A stretch of 47,927 nt of DNA from NCBI GenBank assembly GCA_013360585.1, contig JABWBH010000036.1, forward strand, positions 1 to 47,927, given 5' to 3'. Under the pieces are notes generated by a model. It was not told the origin of the DNA. It ran no database searches and saw only the letters and a list, made by a program, of their open reading frames with translations. Position numbers and translations under genes: made by a program. Below, piece by piece: positions 8,483 to 18,530 of this stretch (position 1 is the first letter of the stretch; every line of letters starts with the position of its first letter). Source of the stretch: Phycisphaerae bacterium. Lineage in GTDB: Bacteria; Planctomycetota; Phycisphaerae; UBA1845.

Positions 8483-8595
8483 ACTTTGTGGCGGGTCAGC
8501 CGACTCCTACGTATGATGGGCGTTCGACGAGGGGCGCTGCAATCCACTGAAACGGGGCGGCGACCCCTCTCGTCCGGGCGCGGGAGGGATCAACA

Positions 8596-9615
8596 ATGCG
8601 TCATGACGATCGGTTGAGGATGATCCGGTCGAGGCGAACGCGCGGGGGGGCGCTGGCGGCGTACGTGGCGGCGTGCGTGACGGGGCTTGCCGGATGTCAG
8701 CCGTCCGGGTCGCGTGAGTTTACGCTCTGGAACCCCTTCGGGTTCCGCAACCCTTTTCAACCGGATCAGCCGCCGCTGCGGATCGGGATGGTCGCGGACA
8801 CGCAGGGGGTTTTCGACCCGCGGACGTGGGTGGAGACGTTCAAGACTCCGCCGTGGGAGGATTTGTCGAAGCACCTTTCCTCGGAGTTGAAGCGTCCGGT
8901 TCAGGTCGAACCGCTGACGGCGGACCAGATTGCGTTTCACCTTCAATCCGGGCGGATTCAGTTCGCGCTGGTGTCCGGCGCGGACGTCGAGCGGATCCGC
9001 GACAAGACTCAGGCGTTCCTCGAAATCGCGCGGGCGGAGGCGGCGACGCGCAAGGGTGTGATCGTCGCGGACGCGGATTCGGGGATCCGCTCGATATCCG
9101 AGTTGAAGGGCAAGCGCTTCGCGTTCGGTCCTTCGGGCGACCCGATCCTCGACACGGCGGCGAAAGAGGCGCTGCAGAAGTCGGGCGTGGCGATCGACGA
9201 CCTCAAGCGTGAGATTCTCCCGATCCCGGGCACGCTTCAATATCACCTCAGTTCGTTTGAGGTCGCCAAGGAGATTGTTTACGGGGGAACACCCGCGGGC
9301 GTGATGGACCACGACGAATTCGAGTCGCTTCCCGATCGCGGGGGAAAGTTCACCTGGAAGGGGTTTACGTTCAGCCGCGATCAGTTCACGGTGTTGGGAA
9401 CAACCGACGGGGTTCCGCTGGACACGATCGAGGACGCGCGGTTCCTCGCGTCGAAGACGGCGGATGCGGCGCTGGTCGAACGCTTGCGCCACGTGCTGCT
9501 GGAGATGGACCGGCAGCGGCGTGAGGCGTGCCTGTCGCTGGGGTTCCGGCGCTTTACGCCGCCGAGCGGGAGCGCGTCTCCGGGGTCGTCCGCGTCGTCT
9601 TCGGCTTCCGCCTGA
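8596..9615 (+). CDS. PhnD-like periplasmic substrate-binding lipoprotein
   Basis: The 339-residue product has a basic N-terminus, a hydrophobic segment and a lipobox ending at LAGC (cysteine at about residue 34), so it is a lipoprotein. The rest resembles the phosphate/phosphonate-type (PhnD/SsuA-like) binding-protein fold: LRIGMVADTQGVFDP, an N-terminal lobe with FKTPPWEDLSKHLSSEL, FALVSGADVERI, the hinge-region SISELKGKRFAFGPSGDPI and YGGTPAGVMDHDEF. An S/A-rich tail ends the protein. A GGGAGGGA site 6 bases upstream supports the start. No ABC permease or ATPase is adjacent, so it may serve as an orphan sensor or binding protein rather than a transporter part. It stands just before the polysaccharide block; a link to it is not shown. 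Confidence 0.75.
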   Translation: MRHDDRLRMIRSRRTRGGALAAYVAACVTGLAGCQPSGSREFTLWNPFGFRNPFQPDQPPLRIGMVADTQGVFDPRTWVETFKTPPWEDLSKHLSSELKRPVQVEPLTADQIAFHLQSGRIQFALVSGADVERIRDKTQAFLEIARAEAATRKGVIVADADSGIRSISELKGKRFAFGPSGDPILDTAAKEALQKSGVAIDDLKREILPIPGTLQYHLSSFEVAKEIVYGGTPAGVMDHDEFESLPDRGGKFTWKGFTFSRDQFTVLGTTDGVPLDTIEDARFLASKTADAALVERLRHVLLEMDRQRREACLSLGFRRFTPPSGSASPGSSASSSASA

Positions 9616-9679
9616 ATCCTGTGCCGCCGGCGCGATGTTGAACGCGGTCCGGTGCGACGATCCGCGCCGTTCCGTTTCG

Positions 9680-11707
9680 ATGCAAACACCTGCCTGGTAT
9701 TACCGACGACTACGCTCAATGTCGCCCGCGGAGATCGGCTGGCGCCTCCGGGCGCGCGTGCGAGACGCCGTGGATGCGCGGTGGTGGGCGCGGCGGGTGG
9801 AGGAAACGAAAGCGGACCGGGTGCTGCCCGCGGAACTTCCCCAGCCGATCGGGAACCCGGTCGTCCTGGGCGATGTGCTTCGCCTCACCCGTGAGTCGCT
9901 GGTTCCGGGGGAAGTGGAGGAGATTCTGCGCCGCGCGGACGCGGCGATGCGGCATCGGTTCACGTTCTTTGACCTCCAGGAGGTTCATCTCGGCGACATC
10001 ATCCGCTGGAATTATGAGCCTTCAGCGGGGCTCGAGACGCCGAGGTGCTTCTCCTCCCGAATTGATTACCGCGACACGCGCGTCACCGGCGACTGCAAGC
10101 TGGTCTGGGAACCGAACCGGCATCAACACCTGGTCGTGCTCGGACAGGCGTACCACCTGACGGGGGAGACGGCTTACGCGGCGGAGGTGATTGCCCAGTT
10201 GGAATCCTGGATCGCGCAGTGCCCCTTCGGGTTCGGGATGAACTGGCGCAGTCCGCTGGAGCTGGCGATCCGCCTGATCAACTGGGCGTGGACGCTGGGC
10301 TTGATCGCCCGCAGCGGGCTTCCGAGCGGAGCGGTGGCGCGGCGGATCGCGGAATGCGCCTACCGGCACCTCTGGGACATCCGGCGGAAATACTCGCGGT
10401 TCTCGTCGGCGAACAATCATCTGATCGGAGAAGCTGCGGGCGTGTTTGTGGGGACCTCTTATTTTAATTACCTGCCCGGGGCGTCGCAGGCCCGGCGGGA
10501 GGCACAGCGGATTCTGGTCGAGCAGATGCAGGCTCAGACGCACGCCGACGGCGGCAATCGGGAGCAGGCTTTCAGTTATCACCTTTTCGTGCTCGAGTTT
10601 TTTCTGATCTGTGAAGTGGTGGCGCGTCGGATCGGCGAGCCTTTCCCGGAGTCCTTCCGCGCCGATCTGCGCAAGATGAGCGAGTTCGCGGCCGCGTGGA
10701 TGGAGGCGGGGGATCCCCCGATGTACGGAGACGCCGACGACGGTCTGGTGCTTGGCGTCGGGACGGCGGGGCAGCTTGGAGCGTCGGTGCTGACCGGGGT
10801 TGAGGCGGCTAACGCCGGGTTTCGGTGGATCAATGCGCAAGATCGGCGCGGTGCGCACGCGACGTGGGTGTGCGGCGTTTCCGGGTTCGACTGGGCGGCG
10901 AGGGCGAACAATGTTGATGCCGTCGAGTCGTTGCGGTCCCGAGCGTTTCCCGAGACCGGATTGTTTCTCCTTCAGGGAAGGCTCCCCGGAGGCGAGGCGG
11001 TGAGCGCCGCGCTGGACGCGGGGCCTCTCGGATTCGGGAGCATTGCGGCCCACGGTCATGCGGATGCTCTGGCGATGACGCTGCGTGTTGGCGGATGCAC
11101 ATTCATTTGTGAATGTGGAACTTACGACTACTTCACGTGGCCCGAGGCAAGGGAATTTTTCCGGTCGACCGCCGCCCACAACACGGTGGAGATCGACGGG
11201 GGGAGTTCGTCAGAGCCTCTCGGACCGTTTTTGTGGGGCAGACGGGCGGAAACCCGCTGTCTGAAGTGGGAGCCGACCCCGGACGGAGGCGCCGTTTCGG
11301 CCGAGCATGACGGCTACCGAAACCTGAGAGACGGGGTGATCCACCGGAGGGAGATAGTCCTCTCGATAACAAGGCGTGAACTGCTTGTAAAAGATGAGGT
11401 TATGTGCAGTTTTGACCACGAGGTCCGGCAGTTCTGGCACATCGGGAGGGATTGTCAAATTCGCGCCGTCGGGGATAATACCTACCGACTTACGGGGAGA
11501 GGGAGGGTCATTCTGGTTCGTCTTGATCCCGGACTGGAAGTCAGCCTGCATCGCGGAAAAACCGATCCGATGATGGGGTGGTTCAGTGCGGGATATCATC
11601 AGCGCGAGCCGATCTCCAGTCTGGTCGGGACGGCGAGAGTTGCGGGTCCTGTCACGTTCATGACGCGGTTCGAGTTCTGCACGCCCGATGTGAATCCGGC
11701 GTGTTGA
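9680..11707 (+). CDS. Heparinase II/III-family polysaccharide lyase
   Basis: From ATG 9680 the product is 675 residues and begins WYYRRLRSMSPAEIGWRLR, the usual N-terminus of this family. An alpha/alpha-barrel domain follows (LGQAYHLTGETAYAAEV, MNWRSPLELAIRLINW, FSSANNHLIGEAAG, NREQAFSYHLFVLEFF), then the heparinase II/III beta-sandwich domain with FGSIAAHGHADALAMTL, CGTYDYF and STAAHNTVEIDG. Conserved Asn/His/Tyr positions (NNH, YH, HGHAD) fit a lyase acting on uronate-containing chains. No signal peptide is obvious. An upstream ATG at 9635 is possible. Such genes often sit in exopolysaccharide loci, where the enzyme trims or releases polymer; here it precedes the Wzz/Wza/Wzx/Wzy set. Substrate unknown. 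Confidence 0.88.
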   Translation: MQTPAWYYRRLRSMSPAEIGWRLRARVRDAVDARWWARRVEETKADRVLPAELPQPIGNPVVLGDVLRLTRESLVPGEVEEILRRADAAMRHRFTFFDLQEVHLGDIIRWNYEPSAGLETPRCFSSRIDYRDTRVTGDCKLVWEPNRHQHLVVLGQAYHLTGETAYAAEVIAQLESWIAQCPFGFGMNWRSPLELAIRLINWAWTLGLIARSGLPSGAVARRIAECAYRHLWDIRRKYSRFSSANNHLIGEAAGVFVGTSYFNYLPGASQARREAQRILVEQMQAQTHADGGNREQAFSYHLFVLEFFLICEVVARRIGEPFPESFRADLRKMSEFAAAWMEAGDPPMYGDADDGLVLGVGTAGQLGASVLTGVEAANAGFRWINAQDRRGAHATWVCGVSGFDWAARANNVDAVESLRSRAFPETGLFLLQGRLPGGEAVSAALDAGPLGFGSIAAHGHADALAMTLRVGGCTFICECGTYDYFTWPEAREFFRSTAAHNTVEIDGGSSSEPLGPFLWGRRAETRCLKWEPTPDGGAVSAEHDGYRNLRDGVIHRREIVLSITRRELLVKDEVMCSFDHEVRQFWHIGRDCQIRAVGDNTYRLTGRGRVILVRLDPGLEVSLHRGKTDPMMGWFSAGYHQREPISSLVGTARVAGPVTFMTRFEFCTPDVNPAC

Positions 11708-11829
11708 GGTGGGGACTGTGATTTCCTCATGCAGTCGAAGTGGCGGGGGCAGCGCGCGCTGGTTGCGTCTGAAACGGCGGGTTGTCGCGTCGGGGTAGGG
11801 TTCGGAATTGAGGGGTCGGATAAATTCAG

Positions 11830-12927
11830 GTGCTTCAACGCAATCCTTATACGCCCGCGGTTTTACCTTCCGCGCCGAAGTCGCCCCGCCGCCTGGTGAA
11901 GGGGATCGTGCTGGCGGGGGTGCATGACTGGGGGGGGTGCGCGCTGGACGCGCTGCTTCCCCGTCCGCTCGCGCCGGTGGCGGGTCGTCCTTTGATCGGC
12001 TACGCCGTGGAGTGGTTGAGATCGGCGGGGGTTTCGGAACTGACGATCTGCTCAAACCTTTCCGCGCGTCGGCTGGTGGACGCGCTGGGGGAGGCGGCGG
12101 ACGGCGTCACGTTCCACCAGGATGTCATGCCGCGCGGACCTGCCGGCTGCCTGCTCGACGCGTGGTCGGGGAGCGAGGCGGAAGCCGGGGTTCTCGTGGA
12201 CGGAAGCACGATCCCGGAATGCGACCTTCCGGCGCTGCTGGGGGAACATGAGTCTGGCGGTGCGGCGCTGACGGTCGTGGTGCGCGAGGATTCCGGGCAT
12301 GTGCGGGCGACGGATTTTCAGCCGCCTGCGGGAATCTACGTTGCGTCGCCGTCGGTGCTGGAGCACGTTGCGGAATCCGGGTACGTGGACCTGAAGGAGG
12401 GTCTGATTCCGGCGCTTTATGACCGTGGATACCGGATGACGACTTACGGAACGGCGGGAACGTGTCCGCGGGTGACGGGGGTGGCGTCGTATCTAGCGGC
12501 CAACGACTGGGTGCTGGAGCGGAACTGGGTGCGTCCTGAGGAACTGGACGGGTTCGAGGTTGCGGCGGAGGGATCGCGGATTCATCCGACGGCGCAGGTG
12601 CATCGCGGCGCTCGGCTTGCGGGACCGGTTCAGGTGGGCGCCCGGAGCGAGATATCGGACGGGGTGACGCTGGTGGGTCCGGTTTGCATCGGAAGCGACG
12701 TGCGTATTCATGACGGGGCGGTGATCTGCCGTAGCGTTTTGTGGGATTCGTGCGAAGTGGGCGCTGAAGCGCATCTGGATCGATGTCTGGTGGCGCAGAG
12801 TGCGGTGATCCGTCGTGCGGTGCGAGCGGTCGGGGCGGTGTTGGCGCCGGGCTGCGCGGAAGTGGAGCGCCCCGGACGGCGCAAGACGGGAGCGCAGGCT
12901 GTGCCGCGGAGACGCATCGGGACGTGA
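11830..12927 (+). CDS. Nucleotidyltransferase-like protein with left-handed beta-helix domain
   Basis: The 365-residue product has an NDP-sugar pyrophosphorylase-like Rossmann part (about 22-210: VKGIVLAG, RPLAPVAGRPLIGYAVEWL, PRGPAGCLLDAW, VDGSTIPECDL) and a C-terminal left-handed beta-helix of hexapeptides (about 245-335: IHPTAQVHRGARLAGPVQVG and following). The canonical nucleotide loop GGxGTRL is replaced by AGVHDWGG, and the usual metal-binding GD after the central strand is not obvious, so catalysis is doubtful. The start is GTG 11830; a later GTG just before KGIVLAG is possible. The 122-base gap after the lyase contains no gene. It may be a regulatory or partly active relative of sugar-nucleotide synthases and resembles the N-terminal half of the fusion protein at 15471. 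Confidence 0.75.
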   Translation: MLQRNPYTPAVLPSAPKSPRRLVKGIVLAGVHDWGGCALDALLPRPLAPVAGRPLIGYAVEWLRSAGVSELTICSNLSARRLVDALGEAADGVTFHQDVMPRGPAGCLLDAWSGSEAEAGVLVDGSTIPECDLPALLGEHESGGAALTVVVREDSGHVRATDFQPPAGIYVASPSVLEHVAESGYVDLKEGLIPALYDRGYRMTTYGTAGTCPRVTGVASYLAANDWVLERNWVRPEELDGFEVAAEGSRIHPTAQVHRGARLAGPVQVGARSEISDGVTLVGPVCIGSDVRIHDGAVICRSVLWDSCEVGAEAHLDRCLVAQSAVIRRAVRAVGAVLAPGCAEVERPGRRKTGAQAVPRRRIGT

Positions 12928-13027
12928 AGCGGATGCTGAGAGCGGGATCGTGCGACGGAGGGGTCGCGGAAGTCAGGTTTTCAAGAAGGTCGGAGCGAGA
13001 AACGAGCCGACAGGTCAGGAAGTGAAC

Positions 13028-15403
13028 ATGTTCGAGATCAATGAAGACGCGCCGGAAGGCGGACAGGATCGGGGCAGCGCGCTGATCCCCGCGGGCGGCG
13101 GCGTCTCCACGCTGGCGCGGGGGGGGGAGAGCGGCGGGTACGGACTGGCGAGTTACGGTCCGGCGTCCGGTCCTGCGCCGCATCGCGGTTTTTCGCTGCG
13201 GTCGATGCTGCGCTACAAGTGGATGGTGCTGGGGATCACGCTGGCGGGGGCGGCGGTGTCGGTTCCGCCGGTGTGGATGCTGATCAAGCCGAAGTACTAC
13301 GCGAACACGCTGATCCAGCTCAAGCCGACGATGCAGCGGCAGATCTACAAGATCGAAGAGACGGGCGTCATGCCGCTGTATCAGCAGTTCGTGAACACGA
13401 ACGTGATGCTGATCCGCGGGGCGGGGGTGCTCAACCCGGTGCTCAATGATCCCGAGGTGCTCAAGACGTCGTGGTATCGGGATCCGCCGCAGAAGCTTCT
13501 GAGCAGCGCCGTCAAGCCGGCGTATGAGCGTCTGCTGGAAGACCTGAACGTGGTCAACGTGAAGGGTACGGAGCTGATCGAGATCGGATTCTACGCGACG
13601 GATCCGAAGGACGCCGAGCTGATCGTGAAGACGATTCAGCAGGTGTATCTGGATCAGACGAAGGGCACGGCGGACCAGCGGACGCGCGACCTCCAGCAGC
13701 GGCTTCAGGAGGAGGAGGGGCGTCTGAAGAACACCCTGACGTCGTTGATCTCGTCGCGCGGAACGTTCACGGGCAAGTTCGGGAGCGCGTCGCTGGAAGA
13801 TGTGCAAACGCTGCACAACTCGGAACGGCTGAAGCTTCAGGGGGAGCTGCGTTCGCTGGAAACGACGATCAAGATGTACGACTGGGAGCGGGATTACCTT
13901 CGCCAGATCGTCGAAGGCGCGACGCCGGAGGAGGCGGACGCGGCTGCGGACGGGACGTCGGCGTCGGCGTCGGCTTCGGTCGGCGTGGAGGAAGGCGGCG
14001 AGGCGGGCGTGCGAGGCGACGAGCGGCCTCGGCGTTTGTTCTGGTCGGACCGGGAGTGGAGCCGTCTTTATCAGGATCGGGAGTCGAAGCGTGCGGCGTT
14101 GGAGACGGCGCTCCAGTCCAACATGGGGGAGAATCATCCGCGGATGCGGGAGATGAAGGCGGCGCTGGAGCTGGCGGAAGGGTCGCTTCGGCAGCGCGAG
14201 GAGGCGTTGCTGGCGGGCGGGGAGCCGGCGGTAGCGGCGGGCGCGGTCAGCGACGGGAGCCTCGACCCGGCGATGCGGTTGAAGGAGCTGGACTACCTCG
14301 CGAAGCGCGGCGAGGAGCAGGCGAAGCTGCTGCGTGACATGATCACGACGCTGGAGAAGCAGATCACGGACATTGCGGGGGCGGCTTCCGAGCTGAAGAT
14401 GCAGGATCACGAGATCGAGCATATCACCTTGAAGTACGAGGCGGTGCAGAAGCGCGTTGAGGAGATTCAGTCGGAGCTGATCAGCGGACCGGCGAGAATC
14501 GAGCCGGCGGGACAGGTCAAGGTGTCATCGCGTCCGAAGAACGACCGTCGTCCGCTGTTTTCGGGTGTGCTGGTCTTCGGGTGGCTGGCGGCGGGCCTGG
14601 CGCTGGCGTACTTCCGGGCGGCGATGGATCCGTCGATGTCGGAAGTGAGCGACGTGACGAATACGGTTCAGGTTCCGTTTCTGGGACAGATGCCGCGTTT
14701 CGCGCCCGGGACGGACGCGCTGTCGGACACGAGTCCGATGCTTCAGGAGAGCATCCGCATGATCCGGACTGCGCTGCTGGAGCGGTGCAGCGTGCGTCAG
14801 GGGTACACGGTGCTGATCACGAGTCCGAACGTCGGGACGGGGAAAACGACGTTTGCGATGCTGCTGGCGCGCAGTCTGGCGCATGTGGGGAAGCGTGTGC
14901 TGCTGGTGGACACGGACATCCGACGATCGAGTCTGAGCCAGCGGGTGAACGCGGGACCGCGCAAGGGTCTGGTGGATTTTCTTCGCACGGGCAAGCTGAC
15001 GACGAAGGACGTCCTGTTTCATGCGGACGTTCTGGGCGTCGACGTGATACCCGCGGGGGACCGGGCGAGCGTGGACGACGCGGAAAGGATGGCGAACGGC
15101 CGGTTCGGGCAGGCGTTGAAGGAGTGGCGTGGTTCGTATGACTTCGTGATTCTGGACTCGGCGCCGGTGCTGCCGGTGGCGGACGCGCGGATCCTCGCGG
15201 GTCAGGCGGACGGGACCATCATGGCGGTGCGGGCGTCGCAGACGCGTCGGGCGGAGGCGATGGAGGCGCTGGCGGAGCTTTCGGCTGCGGGGGCGCGTCT
15301 TTTCGGGACGGTGCTGATCGGGACGGATCCGCGCGGCGGGTATTACCGGGGGTACGATTACGGAAGCCTGGCGCGGCGTCCGGTCGAGGTCAGCGGGGTC
15401 TAG
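13028..15403 (+). CDS. Wzz-type polysaccharide co-polymerase with BY-kinase domain
   Basis: The 791-residue protein joins a chain-length determinant and a bacterial tyrosine kinase. It has a cytoplasmic Gly-rich N-tail, a first membrane helix (about 65-85), a periplasmic Wzz domain with long coiled coils (for example DLQQRLQEEEGRLKNTL), and a second helix (about 511-530). The cytoplasmic kinase carries Walker A SPNVGTGKTTFAML (about 599-612), Walker A' VLLVDTDIRR, Walker B FVILDSAPV and a short tyrosine cluster at the C-terminus (GGYYRGYDYG). It controls chain length and activity of the Wzy pathway by reversible tyrosine phosphorylation. ATG 13028 follows AGGAAG; the frame is open further up to 12815 but that part overlaps the preceding gene. 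Confidence 0.93.
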   Translation: MFEINEDAPEGGQDRGSALIPAGGGVSTLARGGESGGYGLASYGPASGPAPHRGFSLRSMLRYKWMVLGITLAGAAVSVPPVWMLIKPKYYANTLIQLKPTMQRQIYKIEETGVMPLYQQFVNTNVMLIRGAGVLNPVLNDPEVLKTSWYRDPPQKLLSSAVKPAYERLLEDLNVVNVKGTELIEIGFYATDPKDAELIVKTIQQVYLDQTKGTADQRTRDLQQRLQEEEGRLKNTLTSLISSRGTFTGKFGSASLEDVQTLHNSERLKLQGELRSLETTIKMYDWERDYLRQIVEGATPEEADAAADGTSASASASVGVEEGGEAGVRGDERPRRLFWSDREWSRLYQDRESKRAALETALQSNMGENHPRMREMKAALELAEGSLRQREEALLAGGEPAVAAGAVSDGSLDPAMRLKELDYLAKRGEEQAKLLRDMITTLEKQITDIAGAASELKMQDHEIEHITLKYEAVQKRVEEIQSELISGPARIEPAGQVKVSSRPKNDRRPLFSGVLVFGWLAAGLALAYFRAAMDPSMSEVSDVTNTVQVPFLGQMPRFAPGTDALSDTSPMLQESIRMIRTALLERCSVRQGYTVLITSPNVGTGKTTFAMLLARSLAHVGKRVLLVDTDIRRSSLSQRVNAGPRKGLVDFLRTGKLTTKDVLFHADVLGVDVIPAGDRASVDDAERMANGRFGQALKEWRGSYDFVILDSAPVLPVADARILAGQADGTIMAVRASQTRRAEAMEALAELSAAGARLFGTVLIGTDPRGGYYRGYDYGSLARRPVEVSGV

Positions 15404-15470
15404 GCGCTTCGTTCATGACCTTCCGGCCGGGGCGCCGGCGGCGCGTTGCGCGCGGATCGGACAACGGGCG

Positions 15471-17246
15471 GTGCAGTTGATTGTCGTCATCCTGGATTCG
15501 CATCCGGCGTACCTCGAAGCCGGTGCGGACGGTCTGAGCCTGCTGTCGCTGCCGCTGGGGACGGGGACGGTTTACGATGTCCTTGCCGGGCAGATTCGCG
15601 AGGCCGGTGCGGCGTGCATTCACGTTCTCCCGGGGTTTTCGCCTGGGGCGGGCTACGCTCGGCGGTTCGTGGCGCGTGCGGAAGAAGCAGCGGGCGCCGC
15701 GGCGCTACCGGTCAATGTGCTGACCTCGTCCGGGCTTTCCGAACTGCTTCATTCCTGCGAACCTTCAGATGATCTGGTCATCATCGACCCTCGTTACTGG
15801 CCGGTGGGCGGCTTTGATCTTCTTGAATTGATTGAGCACCGTGACGACCGTCGGTGGACGGTGCATGCCGTGGCGGTGGCGTCGGACAGCGAGGAAGCCC
15901 AGGAATACGTCCGGTTGGATGCGGCGGGCCGGGTGCGGTGTATCCGCCGGTACTACGAGAGTGTGACGTGGCCGAAGACCGGTCCGGTGCTGGCGACGGT
16001 GATGCCCGCGTCGGCGGCGGAAGACGTGATGTTCAGCTCGCTGGGAGAGCTGCGGCACGTGTTGTCGCTGCGCGGGATGTTAAGCCGCGACCTGCACGCG
16101 GCGGAGGGGAGTCTCGACCTGATGCAGGAGGAGGCGTATCTGGCGCTTCAGGAGGAGCATGCGACGGCGCGATGCGCCGGGTCGCCGCCTCCGGGGTTCC
16201 GGTTCATTGAGACGGAAGTTCTGGCGTCTGAAAGCGCGCGGGTCCACCCCTCGAGCCGGATCCGCGGACCGGTGGTGCTTCAGGCCGGGACGCAGGTGGA
16301 CGAGGGGGCGACGTTGATCGGTCCGTCGGTCGTGGGTCGTGGGGCTCGCCTCCGTCGGGATGCCTTCGTCGCGCAGAGCGCGATTGCGGAGCGTGTGACG
16401 GTGGGCGCGGGGCAGGCGGTTCGGCATCAGGTTCTGGCGCGAACTGACGGGTCGGGGTCGGCGCCGAGCAACGGGCGGATACGGACGGGAGACGGATCCT
16501 CGCGCGGCGCGAGGGGTGTGGCGTTCACCCGTCCGAGGGTGGAGTTCAACGGGTCTGCGCGGACGGTGCGGCGGCGGGTGTATCCGGCGGTGAAGCTGAC
16601 GGTGGAGGCGGCGCTGGCGTGGACGGCGTTGATCGCTCTGCTCCCGCTTTTCCTGGTGATCGCCTTGCTGATCCGGCTGGACTCGGCGGGGCCGATTTTT
16701 TTCCGTGACCGGCGCGAGGGCAAGGGCGGCCGGATGTTCGACTGCCTGAAGTTCCGGACGATGCGGCCCGACGCGCATCTGATGCAGCGAGGGCTTTATG
16801 ACGACAACGCGGTGGACGGACCGCAGTTCAAGATGGCGAACGACCCGCGAGTGACCCGGGTGGGGCGTTGGTTAAGGCAGGCGAACCTGGATGAGCTTCC
16901 GCAATTGATCAACGTGGCGCTGGGGCAGATGAGCCTGGTGGGGCCTCGACCGTCGCCGTTCCGGGAGAATCAGATCTGCGTGCCGTGGCGTCGGGCGCGG
17001 TTGTCGGTACGTCCGGGGATCACGGGGTTGTGGCAGGTGTGCCGACATGATCGGGACGAGGGGGACTTCCACCAGTGGATCGCGTACGACATTGCGTACG
17101 TTCGTCATCAGTCGTTCCTTCTTGACCTGCGCATCCTCTTTGCGACGATCCTGACGCTCGGGGGGAAGTGGCACGTGTCAGAGGGGTGGATCCTCGGGAC
17201 GGATTCGCGGCGGGAGCGATTATCGGTCGAGCGCGGCGCCGCATGA
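15471..17246 (+). CDS. Fusion: nucleotidyltransferase-like + left-handed helix + phosphoglycosyl transferase
   Basis: This is a 591-residue three-part protein. Residues 1-210 resemble a nucleotidyltransferase Rossmann fold without its signature loop ([36 protein letters not shown]). Residues about 245-325 form hexapeptide turns ([19 protein letters not shown]). Residues about 365-575 are a bacterial sugar transferase (WcaJ/EpsL class): a membrane hairpin at about 381-402 ([20 protein letters not shown]), [20 protein letters not shown], the catalytic Asp474-Glu475 in [17 protein letters not shown] and [10 protein letters not shown]. The transferase part moves a sugar-1-phosphate onto undecaprenyl phosphate, starting repeat-unit synthesis. 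The N-terminal module resembles the free-standing protein at 11830. Start GTG 15471 (TTG 15477 also possible). The transferase assignment is firm, the role of the N-terminus unknown. Confidence 0.9.
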   Translation: MQLIVVILDSHPAYLEAGADGLSLLSLPLGTGTVYDVLAGQIREAGAACIHVLPGFSPGAGYARRFVARAEEAAGAAALPVNVLTSSGLSELLHSCEPSDDLVIIDPRYWPVGGFDLLELIEHRDDRRWTVHAVAVASDSEEAQEYVRLDAAGRVRCIRRYYESVTWPKTGPVLATVMPASAAEDVMFSSLGELRHVLSLRGMLSRDLHAAEGSLDLMQEEAYLALQEEHATARCAGSPPPGFRFIETEVLASESARVHPSSRIRGPVVLQAGTQVDEGATLIGPSVVGRGARLRRDAFVAQSAIAERVTVGAGQAVRHQVLARTDGSGSAPSNGRIRTGDGSSRGARGVAFTRPRVEFNGSARTVRRRVYPAVKLTVEAALAWTALIALLPLFLVIALLIRLDSAGPIFFRDRREGKGGRMFDCLKFRTMRPDAHLMQRGLYDDNAVDGPQFKMANDPRVTRVGRWLRQANLDELPQLINVALGQMSLVGPRPSPFRENQICVPWRRARLSVRPGITGLWQVCRHDRDEGDFHQWIAYDIAYVRHQSFLLDLRILFATILTLGGKWHVSEGWILGTDSRRERLSVERGAA

Positions 17247-17363
17247 CCGGTGAGCGACGGTCGCCCGCCGATAGAGAAGAAGGTTTCGGCGCGCGGCAGG
17301 CCGGGTTCGGCGCGGAATCCGCCGGATCGCCGCGATCGCAGCGCTTTGGCAAGGAATACTGTC

Positions 17364-18530
17364 ATGTCAATGCGACGCAGGGGACAAGGGTGTCGTTGGT
17401 TGGCGTCGACGTTGTCGTCGTCGGCGGTTTTGATCGGAATGACCGGTTGCGGACCGGACCCGCGGATGAGCGTCGAGCAGTTCATCGAGCTGCAGCGGCG
17501 TTTTGAGGATAAGGCGCCGGAACCCGAGACGGCGCCGCCGGATTATTCGGCGATCGACCGTCTTCTTGGACCTTACCGGGTTGGTCCGGGGGACACGATG
17601 ACGGTGACGTTCTCCGGGACGGACCTTCCTTTTGCGCCGACGGTGACGGCGCGCATCGACCGGGAAGGGAATCTGAGCCTGCCGCTGGTCGCGCCGATCA
17701 AGGTTGCGGAGCTGGAGCTGGAAGACGTGGATGCGGTGATCAAGGCCGCTTATGTGCCGGGGATCGTGAAGGATCTGTCGGTGCATACGGAGGTCGCCAC
17801 GCCGGAGACGACGCGGGTGCTGGTGGTGGGCGCGGTGCAACTGCCGGGATACACGCGGTTGCGTCGGACGGAGCGGAACCTGGTGCTGAGCGTGGTGCTG
17901 GCTGGCGGGGTGACGTCGGATGCGACAGGTCGGACGACGCTGCGGCGTCTTCGGCGTCCGGGAGAGGAGTGGCGTTTTGACCTGACGGATCCTGAGCAGG
18001 TGCGCGCGGCGATGAACCTCGAACCGCTGGAGAACGGCGACATGATTGAAGTGGAGGCTTCGCCGCGGGCGGTGTTCATCGGGGGTCTGGTGAACGCGCC
18101 GGGACCGCTGCTGCTGGATCCGGGGGTGGAGGTGAACCTGCTTCAGGCGATCGCGGCGGCGGGGGGGCTGCGGACGGACATCACGCCGCGCGAGGGGACG
18201 CTGATCCGCCGGATGCCGGACGGAAGCGACGCGATGGTGAAGATCAACCTGGACAAGCTGGCGGCGATGCAGTCTGCGAATCTGAAGCTTGCGGCGGGGG
18301 ACGTGCTCTGGGTTCCGCACACGGTGGAGACGCGGATTCAGGACTGGATCAACCGGAACATCTTCCTGAGAGCGGGCGCGACGGTGAACTACAACGTGTC
18401 GGGGATCGAGTTCATGAACCGGCATGAGCTTCAGGGGGGTCGCGCCGGGGGCGGGTCGCTGGAGGATTCGTTCGATCCCTTCGGGTTCCTGCTGAGGAAT
18501 CAGGCGCTTCAGGGGCTGAGCAACCCGTGA
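17364..18530 (+). CDS. Wza-like polysaccharide export lipoprotein (SLBB domains)
   Basis: From ATG 17364 (AAGGAA about 8 bases upstream) the 388-residue product starts MSMRRRGQGCRW, then a hydrophobic signal and a lipobox ending LIGMTGC. The mature protein has the polysaccharide export (Poly_export) domain, YRVGPGDTMTVTFSGTD and RIDREGNLSLPLVAPIKVAEL, followed by two SLBB-like repeats (VLVVGAVQLPGYTRL and VFIGGLVNAPGPLLL with LLQAIAAAGGL). It forms the outer-membrane export channel of a Wzx/Wzy system and works with the Wzz/BY-kinase at 13028. A GTG at 17250 would add 38 arginine-rich residues before the signal and is unlikely. The next gene overlaps its stop by 4 bases. Confidence 0.92.
   Translation: MSMRRRGQGCRWLASTLSSSAVLIGMTGCGPDPRMSVEQFIELQRRFEDKAPEPETAPPDYSAIDRLLGPYRVGPGDTMTVTFSGTDLPFAPTVTARIDREGNLSLPLVAPIKVAELELEDVDAVIKAAYVPGIVKDLSVHTEVATPETTRVLVVGAVQLPGYTRLRRTERNLVLSVVLAGGVTSDATGRTTLRRLRRPGEEWRFDLTDPEQVRAAMNLEPLENGDMIEVEASPRAVFIGGLVNAPGPLLLDPGVEVNLLQAIAAAGGLRTDITPREGTLIRRMPDGSDAMVKINLDKLAAMQSANLKLAAGDVLWVPHTVETRIQDWINRNIFLRAGATVNYNVSGIEFMNRHELQGGRAGGGSLEDSFDPFGFLLRNQALQGLSNP

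Noticed and set aside
8022-8595. Open frames of 60-140 codons on both strands across the gap
   Set aside because: Translations are R/P/G-rich and pass through repeat blocks A and B; the same sequence at 46.4-46.8 kb is open in other frames. Base composition explains them.
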